Positions 8,452 to 16,715 of a stretch of 39,187 nt of DNA are shown here, piece by piece. Numbering within the stretch: the first letter of the stretch is position 1; each line of letters starts with the position of its first letter. A model generated the notes under the pieces. That model did not search any database. It worked only from the letters and a program-made list of their open reading frames with translations, and was not told the origin of the DNA. The stretch covers positions 1 to 39,187 of the forward strand of contig JAJUIY010000002.1 of assembly GCA_029267415.1 (NCBI GenBank), written 5' to 3'. The DNA comes from Alcaligenaceae bacterium (GTDB taxonomy: Bacteria > Pseudomonadota > Gammaproteobacteria > Burkholderiales > Burkholderiaceae_B). Position numbers and translations under genes: made by a program.

Positions 8452-11400
8452 CCGGGGCATTGCGGATGTCGTCCGGCGTGCCCTCTTGTTCCACTTTACC
8501 GTCGCGCAATATAACGATGTGACTGCCCAAACGCAGGGCCTCGTCAATGTCGTGGGTAACAAACACCACGGTTTTCAGCAAACGTGCTTGCAAATCCAGC
8601 AGCTGATCTTGCATTTCAAAGCGTATCAGCGGATCCAGCGCCGAGAAGGCCTCATCCATCAGCAGGACACGGGCATCGGTAGCCAACGCCCGGGCCAGGC
8701 CCACCCGCTGGCGCATGCCACCCGACAACTCGTCTGGATAATGGTCGCCATAGCCGGCCAGCCCCACCTGTGTAAGCCAATGCTTGGCCCGCGCATTACT
8801 TTCCACCGTCGATTCGCCCCGCACCCGCAAGCCAAACGCGGTGTTTTCCAGTACCGTCAGGTGGGGCAGCAGGCCAAAGTTCTGGAACACCATACTTACG
8901 CTGTAGCGTCGCAGGGTACGCAGCTCGGCCAAGCTCAGTTGCAGGATATTCTGGCCATCCAGCAAGATCTCGCCGGCCGAAGGGTCGATCAGGCGGTTCA
9001 TGTGCCGGATCAAGGTTGATTTGCCCGACCCCGACAGCCCCATCACGCAAGTGATCACCCCCGGGGGAATGTCCACACTGACGCCGGCAAGGCCTACCGT
9101 ACAACCGGTACGCGCTTGCACCTCTTCCTTTCCAACCCCTTGCTTTAACAACGCAACCGCTTTGGCCTCTCGTGCACCAAATACCTTGTAGACGTCTTGA
9201 ACGACCAGCCGGGCAGCGTCTGACGGAGCGCGAGACGAGGGCCGCACACCATCGGCCTCACCTGCCCCAAGCGTACCCGGCATTACAGTCTTGTCGGGCA
9301 CGCCTGTCAGAGATGCCACCTCAACCGTGTCCTGTTCGCCGGCCGACCCGCGTTGGGTTATTGGCTCGCCCGTCGCCGGATTAATGCGTGTGCCAGCAGC
9401 GGCCGCATCCTCGCGGCGTGCATCGGTGTTGTCTTCCGGCACGGCGGGCGCGGTGGCCGCGGCGGTATCGGCCAATGCGCGCTGCCGCCGACGCGTCTTG
9501 CTGCGACGCCGTCGACCCTCATGCCCGTACGCCTGGGTGATGCGGTCCATCACGATCGCCAGAATCACAATGGCGGCGCCGGCCTGCAGGCCACGGCCCA
9601 CATCCAGCGTCTGAATGCCGGCGAGCACGTCTTCACCCAAGCCTCGGGCCCCAATCATAGAGGCCACCACCACCATGGACAGGGCCATCATCGTTGCCTG
9701 GTTGATACCCGCCATAATGCTGGGCCGCGCCAACGGCAGAGAAACGCGATGCAGCATTTGCCAAGGCGTCACACCGAAGGATTGCGCCGCCTCGGTAACA
9801 TCATGGTCCACATGACGCAGGCCCAGAATAGTGAGGCGAATCAATGGGGGCACGGCATAAATAATGGTGGCAAATACAGCCGGCACTTTACCTAGCCCGA
9901 AAAGCATCAGAACGGGAATCAAATACACAAAACTGGGCAGTGTCTGCATCACGTCCATGACCGGCGTCATTATGCGACGCAACACACGAATGCGCGCGCC
10001 CAAGATGCCCAGCGGCACGCCGATAACAATGGACAGCAACGTTGCCACCAACACCAGCGAAAACGTCTGGATCAGCTTATCCCACAAGCCCACAGCACCG
10101 ATCGCGTAAAGCCCCACCACGTACAGAAAACTGGCCACTGGCTTGCGTGTGGCGTGTAAGGCCAATACACCGGTAAGCAACAAGATCAGCCAGGCCGGTG
10201 CCCGAAACAAAGCACGCTCCACCGGAAGCAACAGGCGCGTAAGCATGGCATTGGAGGCGTCGCGAAAACTGCTGCCATAAGTTTGCACCATTTGCATGAC
10301 TTGGCGGTTTATGGGGTCGATCAGCGACCAATTAGGAAAAATACCCCGCTCTTCGTGCAGCACGCCAACGCCTGCACCTTTACCCGCACCTGCACCATCC
10401 ACATTACCAGCCACGCCCTGATCGGTATCACCCTCCGCGCCTTCGTCAGCAGCCCCTCCCGAGCCGGCACTGGAAGCAGTGGCCGCCTCTTGGGTGATTC
10501 GGTCATCATCAGATTGGGGCGTTGCCCCCGCGCCGTCCGTAATCTGAAGCGCGGTCTTAAGCTGACGGGCGACCGGCTCGGGCACCCAAGGCGTCCACGC
10601 CGCCGGCTGTGACCGCAGAAACTCCACCGCCACGCGCTGGGGATCCAACCGTTGTTCCGTCATGGTCAGGATGGCGCCATTCAATGCGTCGGGTTCGAAC
10701 TGCATCCGTTCAAAAAACTCGATCAGCTGCGGGTGCGTGTCGGCAAAAGGCGTGGATACCGCCACACCGAGCCGGGCAAGCAGAAAGTCAGACGGACAGA
10801 GCTCTCCCTCACCACTGACAATGGCGTCCCAACAAGTTTGGTTGAACGGCTCTTGCTGAATTTTGTGGAAATTGTATTTGGCCATCAGGCCGGCCGGTTG
10901 CCAGTAATAAAACAAAATTGGCTCGCCGCGCTCGTAGGCAGAGCTGATTGCCGAATCGAGCGCAGCCCCGGTGCCGGCCCGAAAGTTCGTGTAATCGTCG
11001 GTAAGGCCGTGAATCTCGAGCAACCGCGAATTGGTTTGTTCGCAGACCCACCCTGTGGGGCAGTTCAGAAAGCGCCCTTTATCCGGCACCTCGGGGTCAC
11101 GGAACAAGGTCTTGTATTCGGGCAAGTCACGCCACGACACCAGGTTGGGCGCCATGGGCTCGATGTTGCGTGAGGGGTCACCCTGAACCACGTAATCCGG
11201 CACATACCAGCCTTGTTCAGCGCCTCCTTTCAGGGTGTCACCCACAACACGAAGGGCCCCCTGTTGTATGCCCTGCTCAATAATGGGCGAACGGCCCGAC
11301 CATTGTTCGGCAATAATCTGAAGATCGTTCTGAACCAGGGCGGATTCGGTGGCCGCCGTCGTGCCGGGAACCACATCGACGGTGCAGCCAAAACCGTGGG

Positions 11401-11791
11401 TAAGTACCAGGCGAATAACCTGTGTAATAAAGCTGGCGCTTTCCCATGTTTGATCAGCCATGCGTATAGTTTCAGAACTGCAGGCCGAGGCATCGCCAGA
11501 ATCGCTTGAGCTGGTAATGCCAGACGTTGAATTGGTGATATCAGACGTATTGCCGGCCGACCCGCCCGCCGCCTGCGCAACCACCGTTGCCGGACCCGTC
11601 AAGCCAGTGGCAGGCGCGTTTCCGGACGCGGCGAGTACTGGCAGGCTTGCGCTACTAATTACCAGTACGGCGGCCCAAGCGGCACGTTGTAGCCTGTTGA
11701 AAACGCCTTGTCGTGTCGCGCTGCGCGTTGCGAAACCGAACCGGCCCATCGTGACCCATTCCCTTCCTGCCCGCCGAATCACTGGTCGCAT
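8408..11791 (-). CDS. Single-chain quaternary-amine (betaine/carnitine/choline-type) ABC importer: binding protein, permease and ATPase fused
   Basis: The 1127-residue product joins all parts of an OpuA/ProU-type importer. Residues about 33-55 look like a signal peptide or anchor ending in VLAASG. An OpuAC-like binding domain spans about 105-395, starting ADQTWESASF. A Gly/Ala/Asp linker (about 420-480) leads to a permease domain (about 505-755) with the EAA loop EAAQSFGVTPWQ. An Arg-rich cytosolic linker (about 757-860) joins the ATPase (about 865-1127) with Walker A GLSGSGKST (918-926), Q-loop Q970, signature LSGGMRQR (1022), Walker B VLLMDEAF (1042) and H-loop H1080. The C-terminal CBS pair of ProV is absent. 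AGGGGG lies 5 bases before the ATG at 11791, and an inner ATG exists at 11749. Binding domain–permease fusions are known, but adding the ATPase is unusual. The substrate is inferred. Confidence 0.88.
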   Translation of the reverse strand: MRPVIRRAGREWVTMGRFGFATRSATRQGVFNRLQRAAWAAVLVISSASLPVLAASGNAPATGLTGPATVVAQAAGGSAGNTSDITNSTSGITSSSDSGDASACSSETIRMADQTWESASFITQVIRLVLTHGFGCTVDVVPGTTAATESALVQNDLQIIAEQWSGRSPIIEQGIQQGALRVVGDTLKGGAEQGWYVPDYVVQGDPSRNIEPMAPNLVSWRDLPEYKTLFRDPEVPDKGRFLNCPTGWVCEQTNSRLLEIHGLTDDYTNFRAGTGAALDSAISSAYERGEPILFYYWQPAGLMAKYNFHKIQQEPFNQTCWDAIVSGEGELCPSDFLLARLGVAVSTPFADTHPQLIEFFERMQFEPDALNGAILTMTEQRLDPQRVAVEFLRSQPAAWTPWVPEPVARQLKTALQITDGAGATPQSDDDRITQEAATASSAGSGGAADEGAEGDTDQGVAGNVDGAGAGKGAGVGVLHEERGIFPNWSLIDPINRQVMQMVQTYGSSFRDASNAMLTRLLLPVERALFRAPAWLILLLTGVLALHATRKPVASFLYVVGLYAIGAVGLWDKLIQTFSLVLVATLLSIVIGVPLGILGARIRVLRRIMTPVMDVMQTLPSFVYLIPVLMLFGLGKVPAVFATIIYAVPPLIRLTILGLRHVDHDVTEAAQSFGVTPWQMLHRVSLPLARPSIMAGINQATMMALSMVVVASMIGARGLGEDVLAGIQTLDVGRGLQAGAAIVILAIVMDRITQAYGHEGRRRRSKTRRRQRALADTAAATAPAVPEDNTDARREDAAAAGTRINPATGEPITQRGSAGEQDTVEVASLTGVPDKTVMPGTLGAGEADGVRPSSRAPSDAARLVVQDVYKVFGAREAKAVALLKQGVGKEEVQARTGCTVGLAGVSVDIPPGVITCVMGLSGSGKSTLIRHMNRLIDPSAGEILLDGQNILQLSLAELRTLRRYSVSMVFQNFGLLPHLTVLENTAFGLRVRGESTVESNARAKHWLTQVGLAGYGDHYPDELSGGMRQRVGLARALATDARVLLMDEAFSALDPLIRFEMQDQLLDLQARLLKTVVFVTHDIDEALRLGSHIVILRDGKVEQEGTPDDIRNAPVNEYVRRFVARRGT

Positions 11792-11818
11792 TGACGCCCC
11801 CTGTTTTTGGTGTCAATG
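11789..11818. repeat. Inverted repeat CATTGAC-N16-GTCAATG at the importer start
   Basis: CATTGAC (11789-11795) and GTCAATG (11812-11818) form a perfect 7-bp inverted repeat with a 16-base centre. The left arm contains the importer start codon (CAT on the plus strand) and the right arm contains TTGACA on the minus strand. It could be an operator or a hairpin occluding the importer start. A TATAAT at 11858-11863 on the plus strand may be the -10 box of the divergent LysR gene, with a poor -35. Confidence 0.4.
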
Positions 11819-11899
11819 CCAGCTTACAACAGGAGTTCGTGCGCGCCTACCCGTCGCTATAATGTCTGGTCACCGTGACTCGCTCGCCCCACCCTGCCC

Positions 11900-12775
11900 G
11901 TGTACCCCGATCTCGCCTCGCTGGCCCTGTTTCTCAAAGCCGTAAAACTGAACAGCCTTACGCAGGCCGCACGACAATCGCATTTGTCCCTGTCAGCGGC
12001 CAGCCGCCGCATTGCGTTGCTGGAAGAACACTTTGGCGTGCAGTTGCTTGAGCGCACGCCACAAGGGGTACAGGCCACACCCGCCGGGCAGGCCCTGGCA
12101 CATTTGGGGGGAGAACTGCTTAACCAAGCTGCCACCCTTAACGCTGAGATTGCCGATTACGCCCAAGGCGCGCTGGGCCGCGTCCGTCTGCATGCCAACA
12201 TCTCGGCCATGAGCCAGCGCCTGCCCGAACAGCTCGCGGCCTTTTCCGCAAAGCACCCTCGCATCAAACTTGAAATCCACGAGGCGCGCAGCAGTGAAAT
12301 TGTGGAAGCGGTTCACGAAGGGCATGCCGATATTGGCGTGGCTACTATTACCACCCCGTTCGAGGGCATGCAGTACGACCTTTACGACGCCGACCCTTTG
12401 TGCGCCATCGTACCGGATGACTGCCCCATAACCGAGCCAGCGATTTACGTAGAGCAACTATTACCGTTTGACTTTGTGGCGCTTGATAACAAGGCGGCCA
12501 CCACGCGCGGGCTGATTCGCACGGCCGAAGCCGCACAGCAACCTCTGAAACTTCGCCAGCAAGTTCATAGTTTTGAAGCGGTGTGCCGTTTGGTGGCGGC
12601 CGGCCTGGGCGTGGCGGTACTGCCATTAGGCACGCTTCACGCAGCGCTGCGCACCATGTCCATACGTCGAATAGACCTGAAGGACGACTGGGCCCAGCGC
12701 GACATGTACCTATGCGTCAAAGCGGCGAACAGGTCGGCGCCCGTGCGGGCCCTGTACCAATTTTTGCAGCGCTGA
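11900..12775 (+). CDS. LysR-family transcriptional regulator
   Basis: DNA-binding one-component regulator. The 291 residues have the N-terminal winged helix-turn-helix (about 5-62) with the typical string SLTQAARQSHLSLSAASRRIALLEEHFGVQLLER (quoted in part: AARQSHLSLSAASRRI, LLERTPQG). The periplasmic-binding-protein-like effector domain (about 88-290) contains the usual GVAVLPLG segment. It starts at GTG with no clear Shine-Dalgarno. It is divergent from the ABC importer (108 bases) and ends exactly where the SDR gene, on the other strand, ends. LysR regulators commonly control a divergent neighbour. It may also control the dmlA operon, which has a T-N11-A dyad upstream. The effector is unknown. 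Confidence 0.9.
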   Translation: MYPDLASLALFLKAVKLNSLTQAARQSHLSLSAASRRIALLEEHFGVQLLERTPQGVQATPAGQALAHLGGELLNQAATLNAEIADYAQGALGRVRLHANISAMSQRLPEQLAAFSAKHPRIKLEIHEARSSEIVEAVHEGHADIGVATITTPFEGMQYDLYDADPLCAIVPDDCPITEPAIYVEQLLPFDFVALDNKAATTRGLIRTAEAAQQPLKLRQQVHSFEAVCRLVAAGLGVAVLPLGTLHAALRTMSIRRIDLKDDWAQRDMYLCVKAANRSAPVRALYQFLQR

Positions 12776-13534
12776 TCAGACGCAGCGCCCGCCATCCACC
12801 TCAAGACACACGCCCGTGATGAATTCGGCTTCATCGGAAGCCAGGTACAAGCACGCGTTGGCCACGTCCTGCGCCGTTGAAAAGCGGCCCAAGGGAATAC
12901 CTGCGGTGAACTTTGCCCGGTTTTCCGGTGTGTCAGGGACCCCCATGAACTCGGACAGCAAACCTGTAGCACCCACCACGGGGTTCACGCAGTTGACGCG
13001 AATTTTCTCTGGACCCAGCTCGGCGGCCATCGACTTGCTGGTAACCACCACAGCACCTTTTGTCCCGTTGTACCAGGTCAGGCCTGGACGGGGGCGCACC
13101 GCTGCTGTTGACGCAATATTAATGAAGACGCCACCGCCTTGCTGACGAAAATGCGGCACAAAGGTATGCGCACTCAGGAAAATGCTTTTTACGTTGATGG
13201 CGTAAATACGCTCGAACTCGGCTTCATCCACTTCCAGCATGGGACGGTTGCGGTGCGTGGCCCCGGCATTATTCACCACGATATCGACTTGGGGGTAGTG
13301 CTGGAGCGTGCGTTCCAGCAGGCTGTCCATGGAATCAGCCCGGGACACATCGACCGGAACAAAAATGGCCGCGCCACCTTGCTGGTTAATGACGTTCGCC
13401 ACGCGCGTACCGGCTTCTTCATTGATGTCAGCCACCACCACACGCGCACCTTCACGGGCAAACGTTTCGGCAATGCCCTCACCAAACCCTGAGCCTGCCC
13501 CCGTAACAACGGCTACTTTATCTTTTAATCGCAT
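12776..13534 (-). CDS. Short-chain dehydrogenase/reductase (classical SDR)
   Basis: NAD(P)-dependent oxidoreductase of 252 residues. It has the cofactor motif TGAGSGFG (11-18), NNAG (88-91), catalytic Ser142 in IASTAA, and YNGTK with Tyr155 and Lys159. An Asp at the end of beta-2 (VVVADI, about residue 36) favours NAD over NADP. It resembles FabG-like and alcohol or glucose dehydrogenase SDRs, and the substrate cannot be read from sequence. It is the last gene of a three-gene operon, 17 bases after the aldehyde dehydrogenase, which suggests an alcohol/aldehyde step in the same pathway. Confidence 0.9.
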   Translation of the reverse strand: MRLKDKVAVVTGAGSGFGEGIAETFAREGARVVVADINEEAGTRVANVINQQGGAAIFVPVDVSRADSMDSLLERTLQHYPQVDIVVNNAGATHRNRPMLEVDEAEFERIYAINVKSIFLSAHTFVPHFRQQGGGVFINIASTAAVRPRPGLTWYNGTKGAVVVTSKSMAAELGPEKIRVNCVNPVVGATGLLSEFMGVPDTPENRAKFTAGIPLGRFSTAQDVANACLYLASDEAEFITGVCLEVDGGRCV

Positions 13535-13551
13535 TATGAACCTTGCCCTCT

Positions 13552-15033
13552 TCAGTCGTGGCGGATGGCCACCGTTTTCAGAACCGTGAAGCCGTACAAG
13601 GCCTCAAACCCTTTTTCACGCCCATAGCCACTGGACTTCACACCGCCGAAGGGCAGCTCTACGCCACCACCGGCACCATAGTTGTTAATGAAGACCTGTC
13701 CGCAGCGCAGGCGACGCGCCAGACGCAACTGTCGGGCCCCGTCGCGCGTCCAGACACCGGCCACCAAGCCAAATTCAGAGTCGTTGGCCAGCTCAAGGGC
13801 GTGTGCTTCATCACGAAATGGCATCGCCGCCAGCACCGGACCAAAAATTTCTTCCCGCGCCAATACACTGGCCGGCGGCACATCGCGTAACAAGACGGCC
13901 TCTTGGTAGTAACCGCCTTCTGGCGCGTCGGGCACAATCTGACCACGAGCCGCTACCGTAAGGCCTTCTTGCCTGGCGACTTCAAGCAGTTCACGCACGC
14001 GGTCATATTGACGCTTATTGACCAGCGGGCCCATATCGAGGCTTTGTGCCGGCGGGCCAGAACGCAGTTCGCGAAAGCGCTGGGCCAGCTGGTTAACCAC
14101 GTCTTCGTAAATGCTTTCTTGCACCAGCAAACGGCTGCCGGCTGAACACGTTTGCCCGGCATTCTGGACGATGGCGTTAACCAGCACGGGCAGCGCCGCA
14201 TCCAGGTCGGCATCCTCAAAAACGATTTGCGGTGACTTGCCCCCCAGCTCGAGCGTAACCGGACGGTGGTTGCGCGACGCGGCCTCGGCCACCCGCTGGC
14301 CGGTTGCCGTGGAGCCGGTGAAGGAAATGTGATGAATACCCGGGTGCGCACTGAGCGCCGCCCCGGCTTCGTGGCCGTAGCCGGTCACCACATTGACGAC
14401 ACCCGAAGGAAAACCCACCTCGGCGGCCAGTTCAGCGAGATAAAGCGAAGAAAGACTGGCATCTTCGGCAGGTTTGATCACGCACGCGTTACCCGCCGCC
14501 AGGGCCGCCCCGACGCTGCGGCCGAAAATTTGCATGGGGTAGTTCCACGGAATAATGTGACCGGTTACGCCATGGGGCTCGCGCAGGGTAACCACCATGT
14601 ATCCGGTTTCATACTCCAGCGTTTCACCTTGCAGCTTGTCGGCCGCGCCGCCGTAATATTCAAAATAGCGCGCCAACGCCATCACATCCGCCTTAGCGGT
14701 GCGCAACGATTTACCGGTGTCGCGTGCTTCCAATTGCGCCAGCTCGTCAGCGCGTTCCAGCACCGCGTCGCCCAACTTCATCAGAAGGCGGCCGCGGTCG
14801 CGTGCACTCGTCAGGCCCCAAGGGCCATCAAGGTGCTCACCCACCGCCGCCGACGCGGCTTGCACGGCCTGATCGATGTCATCAGCCGAGCCCCGTGCAA
14901 TCTGGCCAAACACCGTGCCATCCGCGGGGTCGATCACATCAATCGTCTGACCGGCGGGCGCGGGGACTCGCTGGTTATCAATATAGAAATAAGCGTCCAT
15001 CTGCGTTAACCGTTGGGTAGCGTTGGCATCCAT
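13552..15033 (-). CDS. NAD(P)-dependent aldehyde dehydrogenase
   Basis: Oxidises an aldehyde to a carboxylate. The 493-residue product has the ALDH motifs PWNYP (162-166), the KPAE cofactor lysine (about 187), the FTGST glycine turn (about 238), the general-base Glu262 in LELGGKSP, the catalytic Cys296 in GQTCSAGSR, and EEIFGPV (about residue 393). It resembles betaine-aldehyde and other amino- or hydroxy-aldehyde dehydrogenases. A second ATG at codon 12 (MDAYFYIDN) is a possible start. It lies 3 bases after dmlA. Together with the quaternary-amine importer nearby, substrates such as malic semialdehyde or an amino aldehyde are reasonable guesses only. Confidence 0.92.
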   Translation of the reverse strand: MDANATQRLTQMDAYFYIDNQRVPAPAGQTIDVIDPADGTVFGQIARGSADDIDQAVQAASAAVGEHLDGPWGLTSARDRGRLLMKLGDAVLERADELAQLEARDTGKSLRTAKADVMALARYFEYYGGAADKLQGETLEYETGYMVVTLREPHGVTGHIIPWNYPMQIFGRSVGAALAAGNACVIKPAEDASLSSLYLAELAAEVGFPSGVVNVVTGYGHEAGAALSAHPGIHHISFTGSTATGQRVAEAASRNHRPVTLELGGKSPQIVFEDADLDAALPVLVNAIVQNAGQTCSAGSRLLVQESIYEDVVNQLAQRFRELRSGPPAQSLDMGPLVNKRQYDRVRELLEVARQEGLTVAARGQIVPDAPEGGYYQEAVLLRDVPPASVLAREEIFGPVLAAMPFRDEAHALELANDSEFGLVAGVWTRDGARQLRLARRLRCGQVFINNYGAGGGVELPFGGVKSSGYGREKGFEALYGFTVLKTVAIRHD

Positions 15034-15036
15034 GGC

Positions 15037-16119
15037 TTATTGGCCGTTGCGTACGACGTCGGCAATCGCCTTGCCCGTATCAACCGTTTTTGCCTGCCCC
15101 CCCATATCGGGGGTGCGCGGGCCTTCGGCAACCACTGTTTCGATGGCCGTCATGATGGCTGCGGCCGCTTGCTGGCACGCGTTGTCGCCTTTGCCCATGT
15201 GCTCAAGCATCATGGCGGCGGACCAGATTTGGCCGACCGGGTTGGCAATGCCTTTGCCGGCACTGTCCGGGGCCGAGCCGTGGACGGGTTCGAACAATGA
15301 CGGATACACGCCATCCGGATTCAAGTTGCCCGACGGAGCAACGCCGATGGTGCCGGTACATGCCGGGCCCAGGTCGGACAATATGTCGCCGAACAGGTTT
15401 GACGCCACCACCACGTCGAAGTGGTCCGGTTTCTGCACAAAATGTGCACAAAGGATGTCAATGTGGAATTTATCCCACGTGATGTCCGGGTAGTTAGCCG
15501 CCATCGCTTCCAAGCGCTCGTCCCAGTAAGGCATCGTGATGGAAATGCCGTTGGATTTGGTGGCCGCGGTAACGTGACGACGCTCACGCTGGGCCGCCAA
15601 TTCGAAGGCATACTTCAGAACCCGGTCAACCCCTTTGCGGGTGAACACCGATTCTTGCACGGCAAACTCGCGGTCGGTGCCGGTAAACATACGCCCGCCC
15701 ACCGACGAATATTCACCCTCGGTGTTTTCGCGTACCACGAGGAAATCAATGTCGCCGGGCTCCCGATTGGCCAAGGGGCTAGGGATGCCCTTCATAAGAC
15801 GAACCGGACGCAAGTTAACGTATTGGTCGAATTCGCGTCGGATGGTGATCAGAGAGTCCCACACGGCAATATGGTCGGGCACGCGATCGGGGGCGCCTAC
15901 CGCGCCAAACAAAATCGCGTCGTGCTTGCCGATCTGGTCTTTCCAATCGACGGGCATCATGCGGCCGTTGCGCAGGTAATAATCCGAGCCCCAGTCGAAC
16001 TCGTCAAACTTCAGATCCAGATTGAAGCGGGAAGCGGCGGCGTCCAGAACGCGCAGGCCCTCTTCCATGACTTCAATACCAATACCATCACCGGGAATAA
16101 CTGCAATTTTGTACGACAT
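15037..16119 (-). CDS. dmlA: D-malate / tartrate dehydrogenase (decarboxylating)
   Basis: Member of the isopropylmalate/isocitrate dehydrogenase superfamily that oxidatively decarboxylates D-malate to pyruvate with NAD, and often also tartrate. The 360 residues match E. coli DmlA closely: IPGDGIG at the start, REFDQYVNLRPVRL substrate loop (about 105), VVRENTEGEYSS (about 129), SNGISITMPYWDER, and the metal-binding ASNLFGDILSDLGPA (about 240). It is the first gene of the dmlA–ALDH–SDR operon. In E. coli dmlA is activated by the LysR regulator DmlR, and here a LysR gene lies just beyond the operon. The gene has no strong Shine-Dalgarno. Confidence 0.88.
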   Translation of the reverse strand: MSYKIAVIPGDGIGIEVMEEGLRVLDAAASRFNLDLKFDEFDWGSDYYLRNGRMMPVDWKDQIGKHDAILFGAVGAPDRVPDHIAVWDSLITIRREFDQYVNLRPVRLMKGIPSPLANREPGDIDFLVVRENTEGEYSSVGGRMFTGTDREFAVQESVFTRKGVDRVLKYAFELAAQRERRHVTAATKSNGISITMPYWDERLEAMAANYPDITWDKFHIDILCAHFVQKPDHFDVVVASNLFGDILSDLGPACTGTIGVAPSGNLNPDGVYPSLFEPVHGSAPDSAGKGIANPVGQIWSAAMMLEHMGKGDNACQQAAAAIMTAIETVVAEGPRTPDMGGQAKTVDTGKAIADVVRNGQ

Positions 16120-16165
16120 GTCTGATACTTGATTATGAAATGTTTGGAGTGTTCTATTGAATGTA

Positions 16166-16195
16166 ATGATTTTTTCACAGAGCGGGGTAGTGCAA
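16166..16195 (-). promoter_or_regulatory. Candidate promoter of the dmlA operon
   Basis: On the minus strand TTGCAC (16190-16195) and AATCAT (16166-16171) are 18 bases apart within a locally AT-rich stretch, giving a start near 16159 and a 40-nt leader. Both boxes are about 4/6 to consensus, as expected for an activator-dependent promoter. Confidence 0.3.
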
Positions 16196-16210
16196 TTTTA
16201 CGGAGAGCCC

Positions 16211-16225
16211 TTCGGATAATTCGAA
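16211..16225. promoter_or_regulatory. Candidate LysR-type operator upstream of dmlA
   Basis: TTCGGATAATTCGAA contains the dyad TTCG-N7-CGAA and the T-N11-A core that LysR regulators recognise. Its centre is about 59 bases upstream of the predicted dmlA transcription start, the usual place of a LysR recognition site. The link to the LysR gene at 11900 is inference. Confidence 0.4.
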
Positions 16226-16269
16226 TACCCTCCAGCACCGGGTGTGCGCCCATGCTGGGCCAACCATAA

Positions 16270-16301
16270 AAAAACGCCATGCAACAAGGCATGGCGTTTT
16301 T
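16270..16301 (-). terminator. Strong intrinsic terminator after rpsJ
   Basis: A perfect 13-bp stem (16270-16282 with 16289-16301) has a 6-nt loop. On the minus strand it is followed by a T-run and starts about 36 bases after the rpsJ stop. It should end the str/rpsJ transcript and prevents read-through into dmlA, which separates rpsJ from the rplC operon. Its A/T flanks make it active in the other direction also. Confidence 0.88.
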
Positions 16302-16336
16302 CTGTCAAGTGCCACGTGAGCACAAAACAAGAATAC

Positions 16337-16648
16337 TTACTGTAGTGCGATTTCGACGTCAACGCCGGCAGGCAGGTCGAGGCGCATCAAGGCATCAACC
16401 GTTTTGTCGGTGGGGTCGACGATATCCATCAGGCGCTGATGAGTGCGCATTTCGAACTGGTCACGTGACGATTTGTTTACGTGCGGCGAACGCAGCACAT
16501 CGAAACGACGAATACGTGTGGGCAGAGGTACGGGACCACGCACTACCGCGCCCGTGCGCTTTGCTGTATCGACAATTTCGGCGGCTGACTGGTCGATCAG
16601 CTTGTAATCATACGCCTTGAGACGGATGCGGATTTTTTGGCTTTTCAT
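16337..16648 (-). CDS. rpsJ: 30S ribosomal protein uS10 (NusE)
   Basis: Small-subunit protein that also acts as NusE in transcription antitermination with NusB and couples to NusG. The 103 residues start [20 protein letters not shown] and include the [19 protein letters not shown] loop. In most relatives rpsJ is followed at once by rplC. Here it is the last gene of the str unit, 67 bases after tuf, and is closed by a terminator, with rplC about 9.5 kb further on. Confidence 0.97.
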   Translation of the reverse strand: MKSQKIRIRLKAYDYKLIDQSAAEIVDTAKRTGAVVRGPVPLPTRIRRFDVLRSPHVNKSSRDQFEMRTHQRLMDIVDPTDKTVDALMRLDLPAGVDVEIALQ

Positions 16649-16670
16649 GAAAATTCCTAAAGAACGAAAG

Positions 16671-16694
16671 GCAGGAGCCCGCCAAGGCCCCTGC
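16671..16694 (-). terminator. Attenuator-like hairpin between tuf and rpsJ
   Basis: GCAGGGGCC pairs with GGCTCCTGC (one G-U) across 16671-16679 and 16686-16694. On the minus strand it follows the tuf stop by about 20 bases and is followed by a weak T-rich stretch. It may give partial termination so that tuf is transcribed more than rpsJ, or it may stabilise the tuf mRNA 3' end. Confidence 0.4.
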
Positions 16695-16715
16695 TATTTT
16701 ACAAGTAGATTCTGC

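Noticed and set aside
6783-16336. Mobile-element origin of the metabolic segment
   Set aside because: No transposase, integrase, tRNA target or flanking direct repeats are visible, and base composition resembles the surroundings. The mechanism of insertion stays open.
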